A stretch of DNA of 5,878 nt from JBBRXJ01 sp038248505 (lineage in GTDB: Bacteria; Bacteroidota; Bacteroidia; Bacteroidales; JBBRXJ01). The position numbers and the translations under genes were made by a program. The stretch lies in assembly GCA_038248505.1 (NCBI GenBank), contig JBBRXJ010000116.1:1-5878 (forward strand), read 5' to 3'. Every line of letters starts with the position of its first letter. The first letter of the stretch is position 1. Under the pieces are notes generated by a model. It did not search any database. It saw only the letters and a list, made by a program, of their open reading frames with translations, and was not told the origin of the DNA. Below are positions 1 to 5,878 of this stretch, piece after piece.

Positions 1-1
1 A

Positions 2-562
2 TGGAGCAATGGAGAAACAACAAAAAATATTACAGATATTCCTGCTGGCTCATATTATGTTGAGATCACTGAATCCTCAAGTTGTACGGTCTTACAATCG
101 ATGATTGTTGAGGAGCCTAATATGCTCATTCTTGATACGATATCTGTAATTGATCCGAATTGTAATATTGAGTTGAGTGGAAATATTAATTTAAGTGCCA
201 CTGGCGGAAATGGCTCCTACACCTATCAGTTAACGGGTACTGCTACCAATACTAATAGTACAGGTTTATTTGGTGTACTAGGAATTGGAATGTATAGTGC
301 TTCTGTAATTGATTCAAAGGCTTGTTCAGTATCGATAGATACCATTATCCTCTCCAAATTGGATGGTGTTACGGTAACTGTTGATTCCATACTACCTTAC
401 TGCAAACTTGTTTTTGATGGTGAAATATCAATTAGCATTAGTAGTACAAAACCTCCATATACTATTGTATGGTCAAATGGTGCGAGAGATGTTCAAGAAA
501 TCACTAATCTTCCAAGTGGTGCATATTCTGTAGAGGTAACTAATGAAGTGGGTTGTACTGTT
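2..562 (+). repeat. Tandem SprB-like protein repeats within the surface-protein gene
   Basis: Three degenerate units are visible at the protein level. Unit 1 (positions 2-91) and unit 3 (470-562) align closely: both begin WSNG, continue through I-T-x-[IL]-P-[AS]-G-[SA]-Y-x-V-E-[IV]-T and end C-T-V. Unit 2 (203-331) is more divergent, reading GGNGSYTY, then GMYSASV, then ACSV. The DNA itself is not a close repeat, so these are old duplications. The first unit is cut by the window edge, and more copies are expected upstream. Confidence 0.75.
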
Positions 563-889
563 ACTAGAAAAATTCAACTCAAAGAATTAAATCCATTATG
601 TACTAAAATCCCATCTGTTTTCTCACCAAATGGTGATGGTAAAAATGATACATGGAACTTCTTCAGCAACACAAGTGATCGACCAATCATGTTGGAGAAT
701 ATTTATCCAAATATTAGTATTGAAGTTTTCGATCGTTGGGGTACTTTAGTATACAAGACCAAAGGCTATAATAAACCTTGGGATGGAACATACAAAGGAT
801 ATGTATTACCAATTGACTCGTATCACTATATTATAGACTTAGGCAATGGTGAAAAAGCTATTACTGGTCAAATAACAATTTTAAAATAG
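2..889 (+). CDS. T9SS type B-sorted surface protein with SprB-like repeats (3' part)
   Basis: The open frame runs in from the left edge, so the 5' end lies outside the window. An internal ATG at 101 is not the start, because the codons from position 2 already encode a repeat unit beginning WSNGETT. The visible 295 residues hold three SprB-like, Ig-fold-type repeat units (about 1-30, 68-110 and 157-187), each ending in a Cys-x-Val or close variant. They are followed at about 203-295 by a gliding-motility-associated C-terminal domain (CHU_C / TIGR04131 type): IPSVFSPNGDG, then FDRWGTLVY, WDGTYKG and a terminal GQITILK. That domain directs export through the type IX secretion system of Bacteroidota and attachment to, or release from, the cell surface. 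The full protein is probably much longer, with a signal peptide and more repeats. Ligand and role (adhesin, gliding or other) cannot be told. The family call is firm; function is inferred only from domain type. Confidence 0.93.
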   Translation, partial: WSNGETTKNITDIPAGSYYVEITESSSCTVLQSMIVEEPNMLILDTISVIDPNCNIELSGNINLSATGGNGSYTYQLTGTATNTNSTGLFGVLGIGMYSASVIDSKACSVSIDTIILSKLDGVTVTVDSILPYCKLVFDGEISISISSTKPPYTIVWSNGARDVQEITNLPSGAYSVEVTNEVGCTVTRKIQLKELNPLCTKIPSVFSPNGDGKNDTWNFFSNTSDRPIMLENIYPNISIEVFDRWGTLVYKTKGYNKPWDGTYKGYVLPIDSYHYIIDLGNGEKAITGQITILK

Positions 890-900
890 AATGATTGAAT

Positions 901-939
901 AAATAAAAAGGAAGCATGAAAGTGCTTCCTTTTTTATTT
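901..939. terminator. Bidirectional Rho-independent terminator
   Basis: This lies 12-50 bp after the surface-protein stop codon. The left arm at 905-916 (AAAAAGGAAGCA) pairs with 923-934 (TGCTTCCTTTTT), giving 12 perfect base pairs. The loop contains GAAA closed by a possible T-G pair. A T-rich tract follows on the + strand, and a near mirror-image T-rich tract follows on the - strand (the reverse complement ends TTTTTATTT). The hairpin can therefore stop both the surface-protein transcript and the opposing siaBC/uvrA/HAD transcript, which ends at 1033. Confidence 0.9.
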
Positions 940-1008
940 CGAAAAATTAGAGTAAAAGTTTAGGATAATTTTTAGAGGAGAAGAAAACAAACTCGGAGGT
1001 GGACGAAT

Positions 1009-1068
1009 ATGAAAAAATTAATATTTACTTTTCTACCATTCCGTTGCCTCTTTCGGAGCATCTGCTAA
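1009..1068 (+). pseudogene. Orphan start of a secreted-protein gene (possible remnant)
   Basis: A strong Shine-Dalgarno-like GGAGGTGG at 995-1002 sits 6 bp before ATG 1009. The codons read MKKLIFTFL and then PFRCLFRSIC before a TAA at 1066-1068. The first nine residues look like the positively charged start and hydrophobic core of a signal peptide. The signal-like character ends where the frame enters the stop codon of the opposing HAD gene (1033-1035), and the rest is only the antisense of that gene. This could be the leftover 5' end of a gene truncated by rearrangement, or chance in AT-rich DNA. No real product is expected. Confidence is low. Confidence 0.3.
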
Positions 1069-1686
1069 TGTTTTTGAAATCCAGTCGGCCTTAGCTAAAT
1101 CTGTTGCTTTAAAGCTTGTGGTTAATCCGAGACATTTTGCACCAGCTGCTTTAGCAGCTTCAACGCCACTGATAGCATCTTCAACTACTAAACATTCTTC
1201 GGGTTTTAAACCGAGTTTTTGTGCAGCAAAAATAAAAATATCGGGAAAAGGTTTTTTCCGTTCCACTTCTAGCCCGTTTACTGTTGCATCAAAACATGAT
1301 TCTGAAAGTCCGATTCCTTTTAGGTTAATTAACATTTTAACTCGATCAGCACTTGTTGCTACTGACATTTTTAGTCCATGCTCTCGACAATACCTCATAA
1401 AAGTATGCACTCCTGGTAGCGCTTCTAGCTTTCCTTTGGTGATTTCTTCATAAATAGCATAGGTGCGCGCTTTAACCTTTTCAATTACGATAGGAAAGTT
1501 GTAATGTTCGGCAACACCCCCAATATATCGATTTTCGCCTTTGCCAATAAACGGAATGAAATCCTCAGCTTTAACTGTTAATCCCTTTTCGCCAAACATT
1601 AATATAGCTGCATCACAAATATATTTTTCCGAATCTACAAGTACTCCATCCATATCGAAGAGTACTCCTTTAATTTTTTTTGACAT
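1033..1686 (-). CDS. HAD-superfamily (subfamily IA) phosphatase / beta-phosphoglucomutase-like
   Basis: A complete 217-residue protein with all four HAD motifs. Motif I is DMDGVLVDSE (11-20), with nucleophile D11 and acid/base D13. Motif II is the Thr-Ser at 111-112 within VATSADR. Motif III is the Lys of KKPFPD (K145). Motif IV is VVEDAISGVEAA (167-178), with metal-binding E169/D170. The alpha-helical cap between motifs I and II (about 17-85) marks it as subfamily IA, close to beta-phosphoglucomutases and small sugar- or nucleotide-phosphate phosphatases. The enzyme is cytosolic and Mg-dependent, and its substrate cannot be read from sequence. It starts 6 bp after the uvrA stop, so it is almost certainly translated from the uvrA message, and its stop faces the bidirectional terminator. 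The start is set by MSKKIKGVLFDMDG, the normal distance to motif I. A house-cleaning role on damaged nucleotides would fit the repair context but is only a guess. Confidence 0.9.
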   Translation of the reverse strand: MSKKIKGVLFDMDGVLVDSEKYICDAAILMFGEKGLTVKAEDFIPFIGKGENRYIGGVAEHYNFPIVIEKVKARTYAIYEEITKGKLEALPGVHTFMRYCREHGLKMSVATSADRVKMLINLKGIGLSESCFDATVNGLEVERKKPFPDIFIFAAQKLGLKPEECLVVEDAISGVEAAKAAGAKCLGLTTSFKATDLAKADWISKTLADAPKEATEW

Positions 1687-1692
1687 AATATT

Positions 1693-4512
1693 CTATTTCA
1701 ATTCCTCTTTTAATGCCTGTCCAGTATAACTTTTTTTTACTTTTGCTATTTCCTCTGGTGTGCCTTTTGCTATTATCTCTCCACCATTTCTTCCACCATC
1801 TTTACCCATATCAATAATATGATCGGCTACTTTTATTACCTCAATGTTGTGTTCAATAACTACTACGGTATTACCTTTATCAACCAGTCTGTTTAGTACA
1901 GATAATAATACATTCACATCTTCAAAATGAAGTCCAGTAGTGGGTTCGTCGAGAATATATATGGTGCGCCCAGTTTGTCTTTTGGCAAGTTCTGCAGCTA
2001 ATTTTACACGTTGACTTTCACCTCCTGATAAAGTTGTGCTTGGTTGACCAATAGTTATGTATCCGAGACCAACTTCATCTAATGTGTGTAGTTTTTGATA
2101 TATTGATGGGATATTTGCAAAAAACTCAACAGCGGTGTTAATTGTCATGTCAAGTACTTCGCTAATATTTTTGCCTTTGTATTTTACTTCTAATGTTTCT
2201 CTATTGTATCGTCGTCCCCGGCAGGAAGGACAGCTAACATATACGTCAGGGAGAAAATTCATTTCAATAGTCTTCAATCCAGCACCCCTACATTCCTCAC
2301 AACGTCCACCTTTTACGTTAAATGAAAACCGATTTGCTTTAAAGCCTCTTATTTGAGCTTCTGGAATAAGTTCGAATAGTTTGCGAATATCTGTAAATAC
2401 CCCCGTATAAGTTGCAGGGTTTGATCGTGGTGTACGACCAAGTGGTGATTGATCTACTTCTATTACTTTATCTATGTTTTCTATTCCTTCAATTTTTAAA
2501 TATGGAAGTGGCGTATTTGTTGATCGATAAAAATATTTACTGAGTATAGGATAAAGCGTTTCATTGATAAGTGATGATTTGCCACTACCTGATACTCCTG
2601 TGATGCATGTAAGTGTACCAAGGGGTATCTCAGCATCTACGTGTCGTAAATTATGTCCGCTTGCTCCTTTTATTTTTAGAAATTTTCCATTACCAGGTCT
2701 TCTGTTTTTTGGCACTGCAATAATTTTTGTGCCGTTTATATATTGTGCGGTAAGTGAATTACTTTTTAATATTTCTGTGGGTGTGCCAGCAGCAACAATT
2801 TCTCCACCGTATTTCCCTGCAAAAGGACCGATATCAATAACATAATCGGCATTCATTATCATGTCTTTATCGTGCTCAACAACAACAATTGAGTTACCGG
2901 TATCGCGAAGTTTTTTAAGGGCATCTATTAATTGCATGTTATCTTTATGATGTAATCCAATACTTGGCTCATCTAAAATATATAATACATTTACTAGTTG
3001 CGAACCTATTTGTGTGGCTAGTCGTATGCGTTGACTCTCACCACCCGAAAGACTTGCTGATGCTCGGTTAAGCGATAGATAATTTAATCCGACATCAAGA
3101 ATGAAACCAATCCTATTGCGTATTTCTTTTAATACATCACGGGCAATTTTTTTCTGTCTATCGTTAAATCGGGTTTCAATATTTAAGAACCATTCTTGTA
3201 ATTCAAGAATATCCATGTTTGCAAGCTCCGAAATATTTTTATCATCAATTTTAAAATGCAAAGCTTCTTTTTGTAATCGAAGGCCATTGCATTCAGGGCA
3301 TTCAATTTGTCGCATATATTTTACAACCATACCATCTGATTCACCATCATCCTCAGTATGTGCGCTGAGATAACTTATAACACCATCAAAACTGAGAAAA
3401 TAGTTTGAGCTTTTTCCAAGGGGTGTGGTTTCAAGTCTGAATGATTCATCGGAACCATATAAAATTGTGTTGAGGGCATCTTCAGAGATTTCATTAATTG
3501 GGGTGTTGAGGGCAAATCCGTATTTTTTCAAAACCGCTTCGATCTGCCAAAATATAAGAACATTTCGGTAGATTCCTAATGGTTCAATTCCTCCGTTCTT
3601 TATATTTCGTTCAGGTATTGGAATAATTTTTTTTATATCAATTTCGCTTATAGTGCCAAGTCCTTTACACTTATGGCAAGCACCTTTGGGTGAATTAAAT
3701 GAAAAAGTATGCGGGGCTGGTTCATTATAGGATAAGCCAGTGGTTGGACACATTAACATTCTACTGTAATAGCGCCCTTCTTTAGCATCCTTTTCAATAA
3801 TCATAATAATGCCTTTACCTTGCATCATTGCTGTATTAACGCTATCTTTAATGCGTTTATGATTGATTTCTTTTACATTTAGTTTATCAATAACTAGCTC
3901 TATATTATGTACCTTATATCGGTCAACTTTTAAGCCATATTTTAACTCGTTTATAACCCCATCAATACGCATGTTTAAAAAGCCTTTTTTGCGAACTTGC
4001 TCAAAAAGCTCCTTATAATGCCCCTTGCGCCCTTTAACTAGTGGCGCAAGTATGAGAATGTCTTTGTTTTCAAAATCGGTAAGAATAAGGTTGAGTATCT
4101 GATCATCACTATATTTTACCATTTTTTCTCCGGTATTATAGCTGAAAGCTTCGCCTGCTCGTGCATACAATAAACGCAAAAAATCATATATTTCAGTAAT
4201 GGTGCCTACTGTGGAGCGTGGATTACGATTGGTGGTTTTTTGTTCGATGGCAATTACAGGGCTTAAACCACTGATTCGATCAACATCAGGACGTTCCATC
4301 CCACCTAAAAATTGACGAGCATAGGCTGACATGGTTTCCATGTAACGACGTTGACCCTCAGCATAGATAGTGTCGAATGCCAGTGATGATTTACCACTAC
4401 CACTCAAACCTGTTATTACCGTTAATTTGTTGCGAGGTATTGTAACATCAATATTTTTTAGATTGTGCACTCGCGCACCTTGAACTCTTATTTCCGTGTT
4501 TTCTTTGCTCAT
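1693..4512 (-). CDS. uvrA: UvrA, excinuclease ABC subunit A
   Basis: A full-length 939-residue protein, the usual UvrA size. UvrA dimers scan DNA for bulky lesions, load UvrB and hand over to UvrC in nucleotide excision repair. Two ABC ATPase modules are visible. Module I has Walker A GLSGSGKSS (35-43), signature LSGGESQR (488-495), Walker B YILDEPSIGL (511-520) and H-loop His547. Module II has Walker A GVSGSGKSS (639-647), signature LSGGESQR (828-835), Walker B YILDEPTTGL (852-861) and His888. Zinc-binding pairs are CHKC (279-282), CPEC (405-408), and CEEC (738-741) with CPSC (761-764). The region near 255 reads CPTT, where the E. coli protein has a CxxC pair. The UvrB-binding and insertion regions lie between Walker A I and signature I. 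The start MSKENTEIRVQGARVHNLKN matches the family N-terminus. It is followed by the HAD gene 6 bp downstream. No SOS box was recognised upstream. Confidence 0.98.
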   Translation of the reverse strand: MSKENTEIRVQGARVHNLKNIDVTIPRNKLTVITGLSGSGKSSLAFDTIYAEGQRRYMETMSAYARQFLGGMERPDVDRISGLSPVIAIEQKTTNRNPRSTVGTITEIYDFLRLLYARAGEAFSYNTGEKMVKYSDDQILNLILTDFENKDILILAPLVKGRKGHYKELFEQVRKKGFLNMRIDGVINELKYGLKVDRYKVHNIELVIDKLNVKEINHKRIKDSVNTAMMQGKGIIMIIEKDAKEGRYYSRMLMCPTTGLSYNEPAPHTFSFNSPKGACHKCKGLGTISEIDIKKIIPIPERNIKNGGIEPLGIYRNVLIFWQIEAVLKKYGFALNTPINEISEDALNTILYGSDESFRLETTPLGKSSNYFLSFDGVISYLSAHTEDDGESDGMVVKYMRQIECPECNGLRLQKEALHFKIDDKNISELANMDILELQEWFLNIETRFNDRQKKIARDVLKEIRNRIGFILDVGLNYLSLNRASASLSGGESQRIRLATQIGSQLVNVLYILDEPSIGLHHKDNMQLIDALKKLRDTGNSIVVVEHDKDMIMNADYVIDIGPFAGKYGGEIVAAGTPTEILKSNSLTAQYINGTKIIAVPKNRRPGNGKFLKIKGASGHNLRHVDAEIPLGTLTCITGVSGSGKSSLINETLYPILSKYFYRSTNTPLPYLKIEGIENIDKVIEVDQSPLGRTPRSNPATYTGVFTDIRKLFELIPEAQIRGFKANRFSFNVKGGRCEECRGAGLKTIEMNFLPDVYVSCPSCRGRRYNRETLEVKYKGKNISEVLDMTINTAVEFFANIPSIYQKLHTLDEVGLGYITIGQPSTTLSGGESQRVKLAAELAKRQTGRTIYILDEPTTGLHFEDVNVLLSVLNRLVDKGNTVVVIEHNIEVIKVADHIIDMGKDGGRNGGEIIAKGTPEEIAKVKKSYTGQALKEELK

Positions 4513-4696
4513 ACGTTATGGTTGCGATTTATATATAAACTTGCAAAAAAAATGGTTTATTGTAGAGAAGAAGATGGAGTAGTTGATCCGCCGCAGCGGA
4601 GATGAGAAGCTGAGTATTGAAAAAATAAAGATATTTGAACAGTTTGGTCATTGAAAAAATCCATAGCGGCTAAGAAGTGACCGTATCTGTTCCCTA
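4513..4696. other. Intergenic spacer between siaC and uvrA
   Basis: A 184-bp stretch with no convincing ORF. The part next to uvrA (about 4520-4560) is very AT-rich and includes an A8 run and a TATATATAA-like segment on the - strand, so a uvrA promoter probably lies here. I could not fit a convincing TTG/TAnnTTTG pair. An 11-bp direct repeat, ATTGAAAAAAT, occurs at 4616-4626 and 4650-4660. The arms GGTCA (4646-4650) and TGACC (4678-4682) are complementary but far apart. No T-tract terminator follows siaC on the - strand, so read-through from siaBC into uvrA is possible. Confidence 0.5.
4587..4600. repeat. Small GC-rich inverted repeat (5-bp stem, 4-nt loop)
   Basis: TCCGC (4587-4591) pairs with GCGGA (4596-4600) around the loop CGCA. 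It stands out as a GC-rich island in an otherwise AT-rich spacer. No T-run follows on either strand, so it is not a standard terminator. It could be a dispersed extragenic motif, a scar of a lost mobile element, or chance. Copies elsewhere in the genome would decide. Confidence 0.35.
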
Positions 4697-5110
4697 TTAT
4701 TCTTTTGACTTAATCATAACATAATTGAATGAAAAGCCTGTCATTTGTGCAAAATCTTCACCTGCATCATGCATATCATCATCACCCTCATCATAATGCC
4801 AGTATACTTTAATATTAAAGCCTTTTTCATTTTGTTCAGCAAGTGAGAGAAGTATATCTGCAATGAATTTTGCAGAGCTAGAATTAAAATACTCAAGTCT
4901 AAAATTAAATTTGTAAGGGAGTGAGTCAGCAGAGGCACCTGATGAAATGGCGTTACTGAAAAAATCGTTTAATAAATTATAAACTGGTAAGTAAAATTCA
5001 CGAACATCTTCTGGACGGGAAGTACCTTGAATTAGAAAATTACGCGTTTCTTTATCAAATAATATACCCGGTGTTTTTTCGGTTGCTTCAATATCAATAA
5101 TCTTCGACAT
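4697..5110 (-). CDS. siaC: SiaC family regulatory phosphoprotein (DUF1987)
   Basis: A complete 137-residue, cytosolic protein matching the DUF1987/SiaC family. It has the N-terminal half I-E-A-T-E-K-T-P-G-I-L-F-D (7-19), the I-Q-G-T-S-R-P-E-D motif (27-35), F-Y-L-P (39-42), the core LEYFNSSSAKFIADIL (72-87), and the acidic motif WHYDEGDDDMHDAGEDF (104-120). In Pseudomonas, SiaC is an anti-anti-sigma-like partner-switch protein. It is phosphorylated by SiaB, dephosphorylated by the PP2C phosphatase SiaA, and activates the diguanylate cyclase SiaD when unphosphorylated. The Pseudomonas phosphosite is a Thr in a YFNTSS-like motif; here the matching position appears to be Ser77. The gene starts 6 bp after siaB, so the two are co-expressed. 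The family call is strong. Which output protein it controls here is unknown. Confidence 0.87.
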   Translation of the reverse strand: MSKIIDIEATEKTPGILFDKETRNFLIQGTSRPEDVREFYLPVYNLLNDFFSNAISSGASADSLPYKFNFRLEYFNSSSAKFIADILLSLAEQNEKGFNIKVYWHYDEGDDDMHDAGEDFAQMTGFSFNYVMIKSKE

Positions 5111-5116
5111 GTTGTT

Positions 5117-5632
5117 CTATTTTGTAATGGTTATTGACAGTTTAAAATTACAATGATTATCATCAAGTGGTTCAAAATTATACCATAGCTTACTAATGCT
5201 CATTTTTCCTATAGTTATAAGGCCAAGATCAGCTCCGCCACGTTCAGAAATACTGCCTGATAAAACTTTGTTTTTATACAAATCTTTTAAACTCTCTTTA
5301 TCTTGATTCATAATGTGATCAAGTTTTTTTCGAAGATCAGGAATTTCTGAATTAAATATTACATTACTAGTAAGAATCATGTATTCCGTTTCATTGTCTT
5401 CAAATGAAAAATGAGGTGGGTACATTTTGTTAATGGAAAGTAATTCTTGGCGATTTGAGCCGTGACGGTAAACATTACTTAAACACTCTACAAGTACTGA
5501 ATAAATTCTTTTAAGAAGAATTGTTTCGGTACCATTTAAGCGCAAATATCCCTCTGCTTTTGCTAGCAAATCTTCAACAATTTGCAAGGAAAAAACACCA
5601 TCAAAATTTTCTATTTTATGTAATACGGTCAT
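5117..5632 (-). CDS. siaB: SiaB family protein kinase (GHKL/HATPase-like, DUF6272)
   Basis: A complete 171-residue protein with a minimal GHKL ATP-binding fold and no sensor or membrane segment. The N-box is VECLSNVYRHG (48-58), giving Glu49, Asn53 and His57 in the E-x3-N-x3-H pattern. The glycine-rich ATP-lid motif is ERGGADLGLITIG (130-142). A long helical insert (about 97-123) lies between them. SiaB acts as a Ser/Thr kinase on its partner SiaC, like SpoIIAB/RsbW anti-sigma kinases. The downstream siaC, 6 bp away, supports this. The start at 5632 is the only sensible ATG, with a candidate promoter 38 bp upstream. No siaA-type phosphatase or GGDEF cyclase is adjacent within the window, and an insertion sequence begins about 110 bp upstream. 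An anti-sigma-factor kinase of RsbW type is the alternative, made unlikely by the SiaC neighbour. Confidence 0.83.
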   Translation of the reverse strand: MTVLHKIENFDGVFSLQIVEDLLAKAEGYLRLNGTETILLKRIYSVLVECLSNVYRHGSNRQELLSINKMYPPHFSFEDNETEYMILTSNVIFNSEIPDLRKKLDHIMNQDKESLKDLYKNKVLSGSISERGGADLGLITIGKMSISKLWYNFEPLDDNHCNFKLSITITK

Positions 5633-5642
5633 TTATGCCACC

Positions 5643-5657
5643 AAAATACGGTATTTT
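5643..5657. promoter_or_regulatory. Perfect palindrome in the siaB leader (candidate operator)
   Basis: AAAATAC (5643-5649) and GTATTTT (5651-5657) are perfect inverted arms of 7 bp around one central base. The site lies 10 bp before the siaB start codon and just downstream of the candidate promoter, where a bound repressor would block transcription or where pairing could hide the ribosome site. The very short centre favours a DNA-binding site over an RNA hairpin. Such AT-rich palindromes also arise by chance. Confidence 0.35.
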
Positions 5658-5670
5658 TGAAAAACGATAA

Positions 5671-5678
5671 CAAAACTA
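5671..5678 (-). promoter_or_regulatory. Candidate siaBC promoter, -7 element
   Basis: On the - strand the sequence reads TAGTTTTG, an exact match to the Bacteroidota -7 consensus TAnnTTTG. It is 38 bp upstream of the siaB start, which predicts a leader of about 30 nt. The upstream -33 region has only a weak TTCTG-like match to TTTG at a fitting distance. The -7 element alone is short, so this is a moderate call. Confidence 0.45.
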
Positions 5679-5742
5679 CCGATTTTTTTATTAGCAGAAG
5701 CATAATTTGGCTTATTTGTGGGTATAAAATAATGTTATATAA

Positions 5743-5878
5743 GGGCATCTCTAAAAACCTAAAACTGATGCATGTCTCTGATTGTTAATTGAATATGCTT
5801 GTTTTTCTGAATTAATTTTAGTATACTTGCTGAAAACAACAACGATGAAAAACATTAACCCACTTGGATTATTTGATG
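5743..5878 (+). mobile_element. Left end of an IS5-like insertion sequence (cut by window edge)
   Basis: The segment starting GGGCATCTCTAAAAACC at about 5743 resembles the terminal inverted repeats of Bacteroidota IS5-family elements (the GG-x-TCTCTAAAAA style). About 100 bp later a transposase-like start codon context follows. The right end, second inverted repeat and target duplication lie outside, so the exact border is uncertain by a few bases. The element would be transcribed away from siaB, divergently. Confidence 0.6.
5845..5878 (+). CDS. IS5-family transposase, N-terminal 11 codons
   Basis: The ATG at 5845 opens MKNINPLGLFD and runs off the right edge. This short N-terminus resembles the start of IS5/IS4-type DDE transposases in Bacteroidota, which commonly begin with an N-P-L-x-L-F-D motif. 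The call rests on those few residues plus the terminal-repeat-like sequence about 100 bp upstream. No catalytic residue is visible, so intactness cannot be judged. Confidence 0.55.
   Translation, partial: MKNINPLGLFD

Noticed and set aside
101..889. ATG at 101 as the true start of the surface-protein gene
   Set aside because: The frame is open from position 2 and the upstream codons encode a recognisable repeat unit, so 101 is internal.
1118..1453. 111-residue + strand ORF inside the HAD gene
   Set aside because: Antisense to a gene with all four HAD motifs. Its translation is Ser/Pro-rich with no family resemblance and no ribosome site.
1541..1729. 62-residue + strand ORF across the HAD/uvrA junction
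   Set aside because: Antisense to two well-supported genes and without recognisable features.
2135..3373. Three + strand ORFs inside uvrA (2135-2356, 2564-2845, 3101-3373)
   Set aside because: All are antisense to conserved UvrA coding sequence and show no domain or plausible initiation signal.
4616..4660. Two copies of ATTGAAAAAAT as a direct repeat or binding site
   Set aside because: Low-complexity A-rich sequence expected by chance in AT-rich DNA.
4646..4682. GGTCA/TGACC arms as a siaC terminator
   Set aside because: Only 5 bp of stem with a 27-nt loop and no T-tract after it on the - strand.
4741..4938. 65-residue - strand ORF overlapping siaC in another frame
   Set aside because: The siaC frame carries the conserved DUF1987 motifs through the same DNA. 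The alternative is low-complexity Leu/Ile-rich sequence.
1..5878. CRISPR array, tRNA, rRNA or phage genes
   Set aside because: No regularly spaced repeats, no tRNA-like cloverleaf or CCA end, no rRNA-like stretch and no phage-type proteins were seen on either strand.

Overview
The window comes from an AT-rich member of the Bacteroidota. The evidence is a cell-surface protein with SprB-like repeats and a type B type IX secretion (T9SS) C-terminal domain, a UvrA with the sequence style of that phylum, a SiaB/SiaC switch pair in a form common there, and a promoter element matching the Bacteroidota -7 consensus. The genus cannot be fixed from this sequence.

Layout. (1) Positions 2-889, + strand: the 3' end of a large secreted or surface protein gene, cut by the window edge. 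It carries three SprB-like repeat units and then the T9SS sorting domain. (2) Positions 901-939: a strong hairpin terminator that reads in both directions, between convergent transcription units. (3) Positions 941-1032: a short intergenic stretch ending in what looks like the orphaned start of a signal-peptide gene, which runs into the stop codon of the opposing gene. (4) Positions 1033-4512, - strand: uvrA followed 6 bp later by a HAD-superfamily phosphatase/phosphomutase, very likely co-transcribed. (5) Positions 4513-4696: a 184-bp spacer with a small GC-rich hairpin and no gene. (6) Positions 4697-5632, - strand: siaB then siaC, 6 bp apart, encoding a GHKL-type protein kinase and its small phosphoprotein target. 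A candidate promoter and a perfect palindrome lie just upstream. (7) From about position 5743 to the right edge: the left end of an IS5-like insertion sequence, with the first 11 codons of its transposase.

How the genes work together. SiaB and SiaC form a partner-switching module. In Pseudomonas the same pair works with a PP2C phosphatase (SiaA) and a diguanylate cyclase (SiaD). Neither is visible here, and the side where they might lie is interrupted by the insertion sequence. UvrA is the damage sensor of nucleotide excision repair. The HAD enzyme behind it is of unknown substrate. The surface protein belongs to a separate, convergent unit.

Most of the window is ordinary core genome. The parts most worth a second look are the IS-flanked Sia pair with a Ser at the presumed phosphosite, the palindrome over the siaB leader, and the orphan signal-peptide start at the HAD stop codon. 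I see no clear evidence for an entirely new system.
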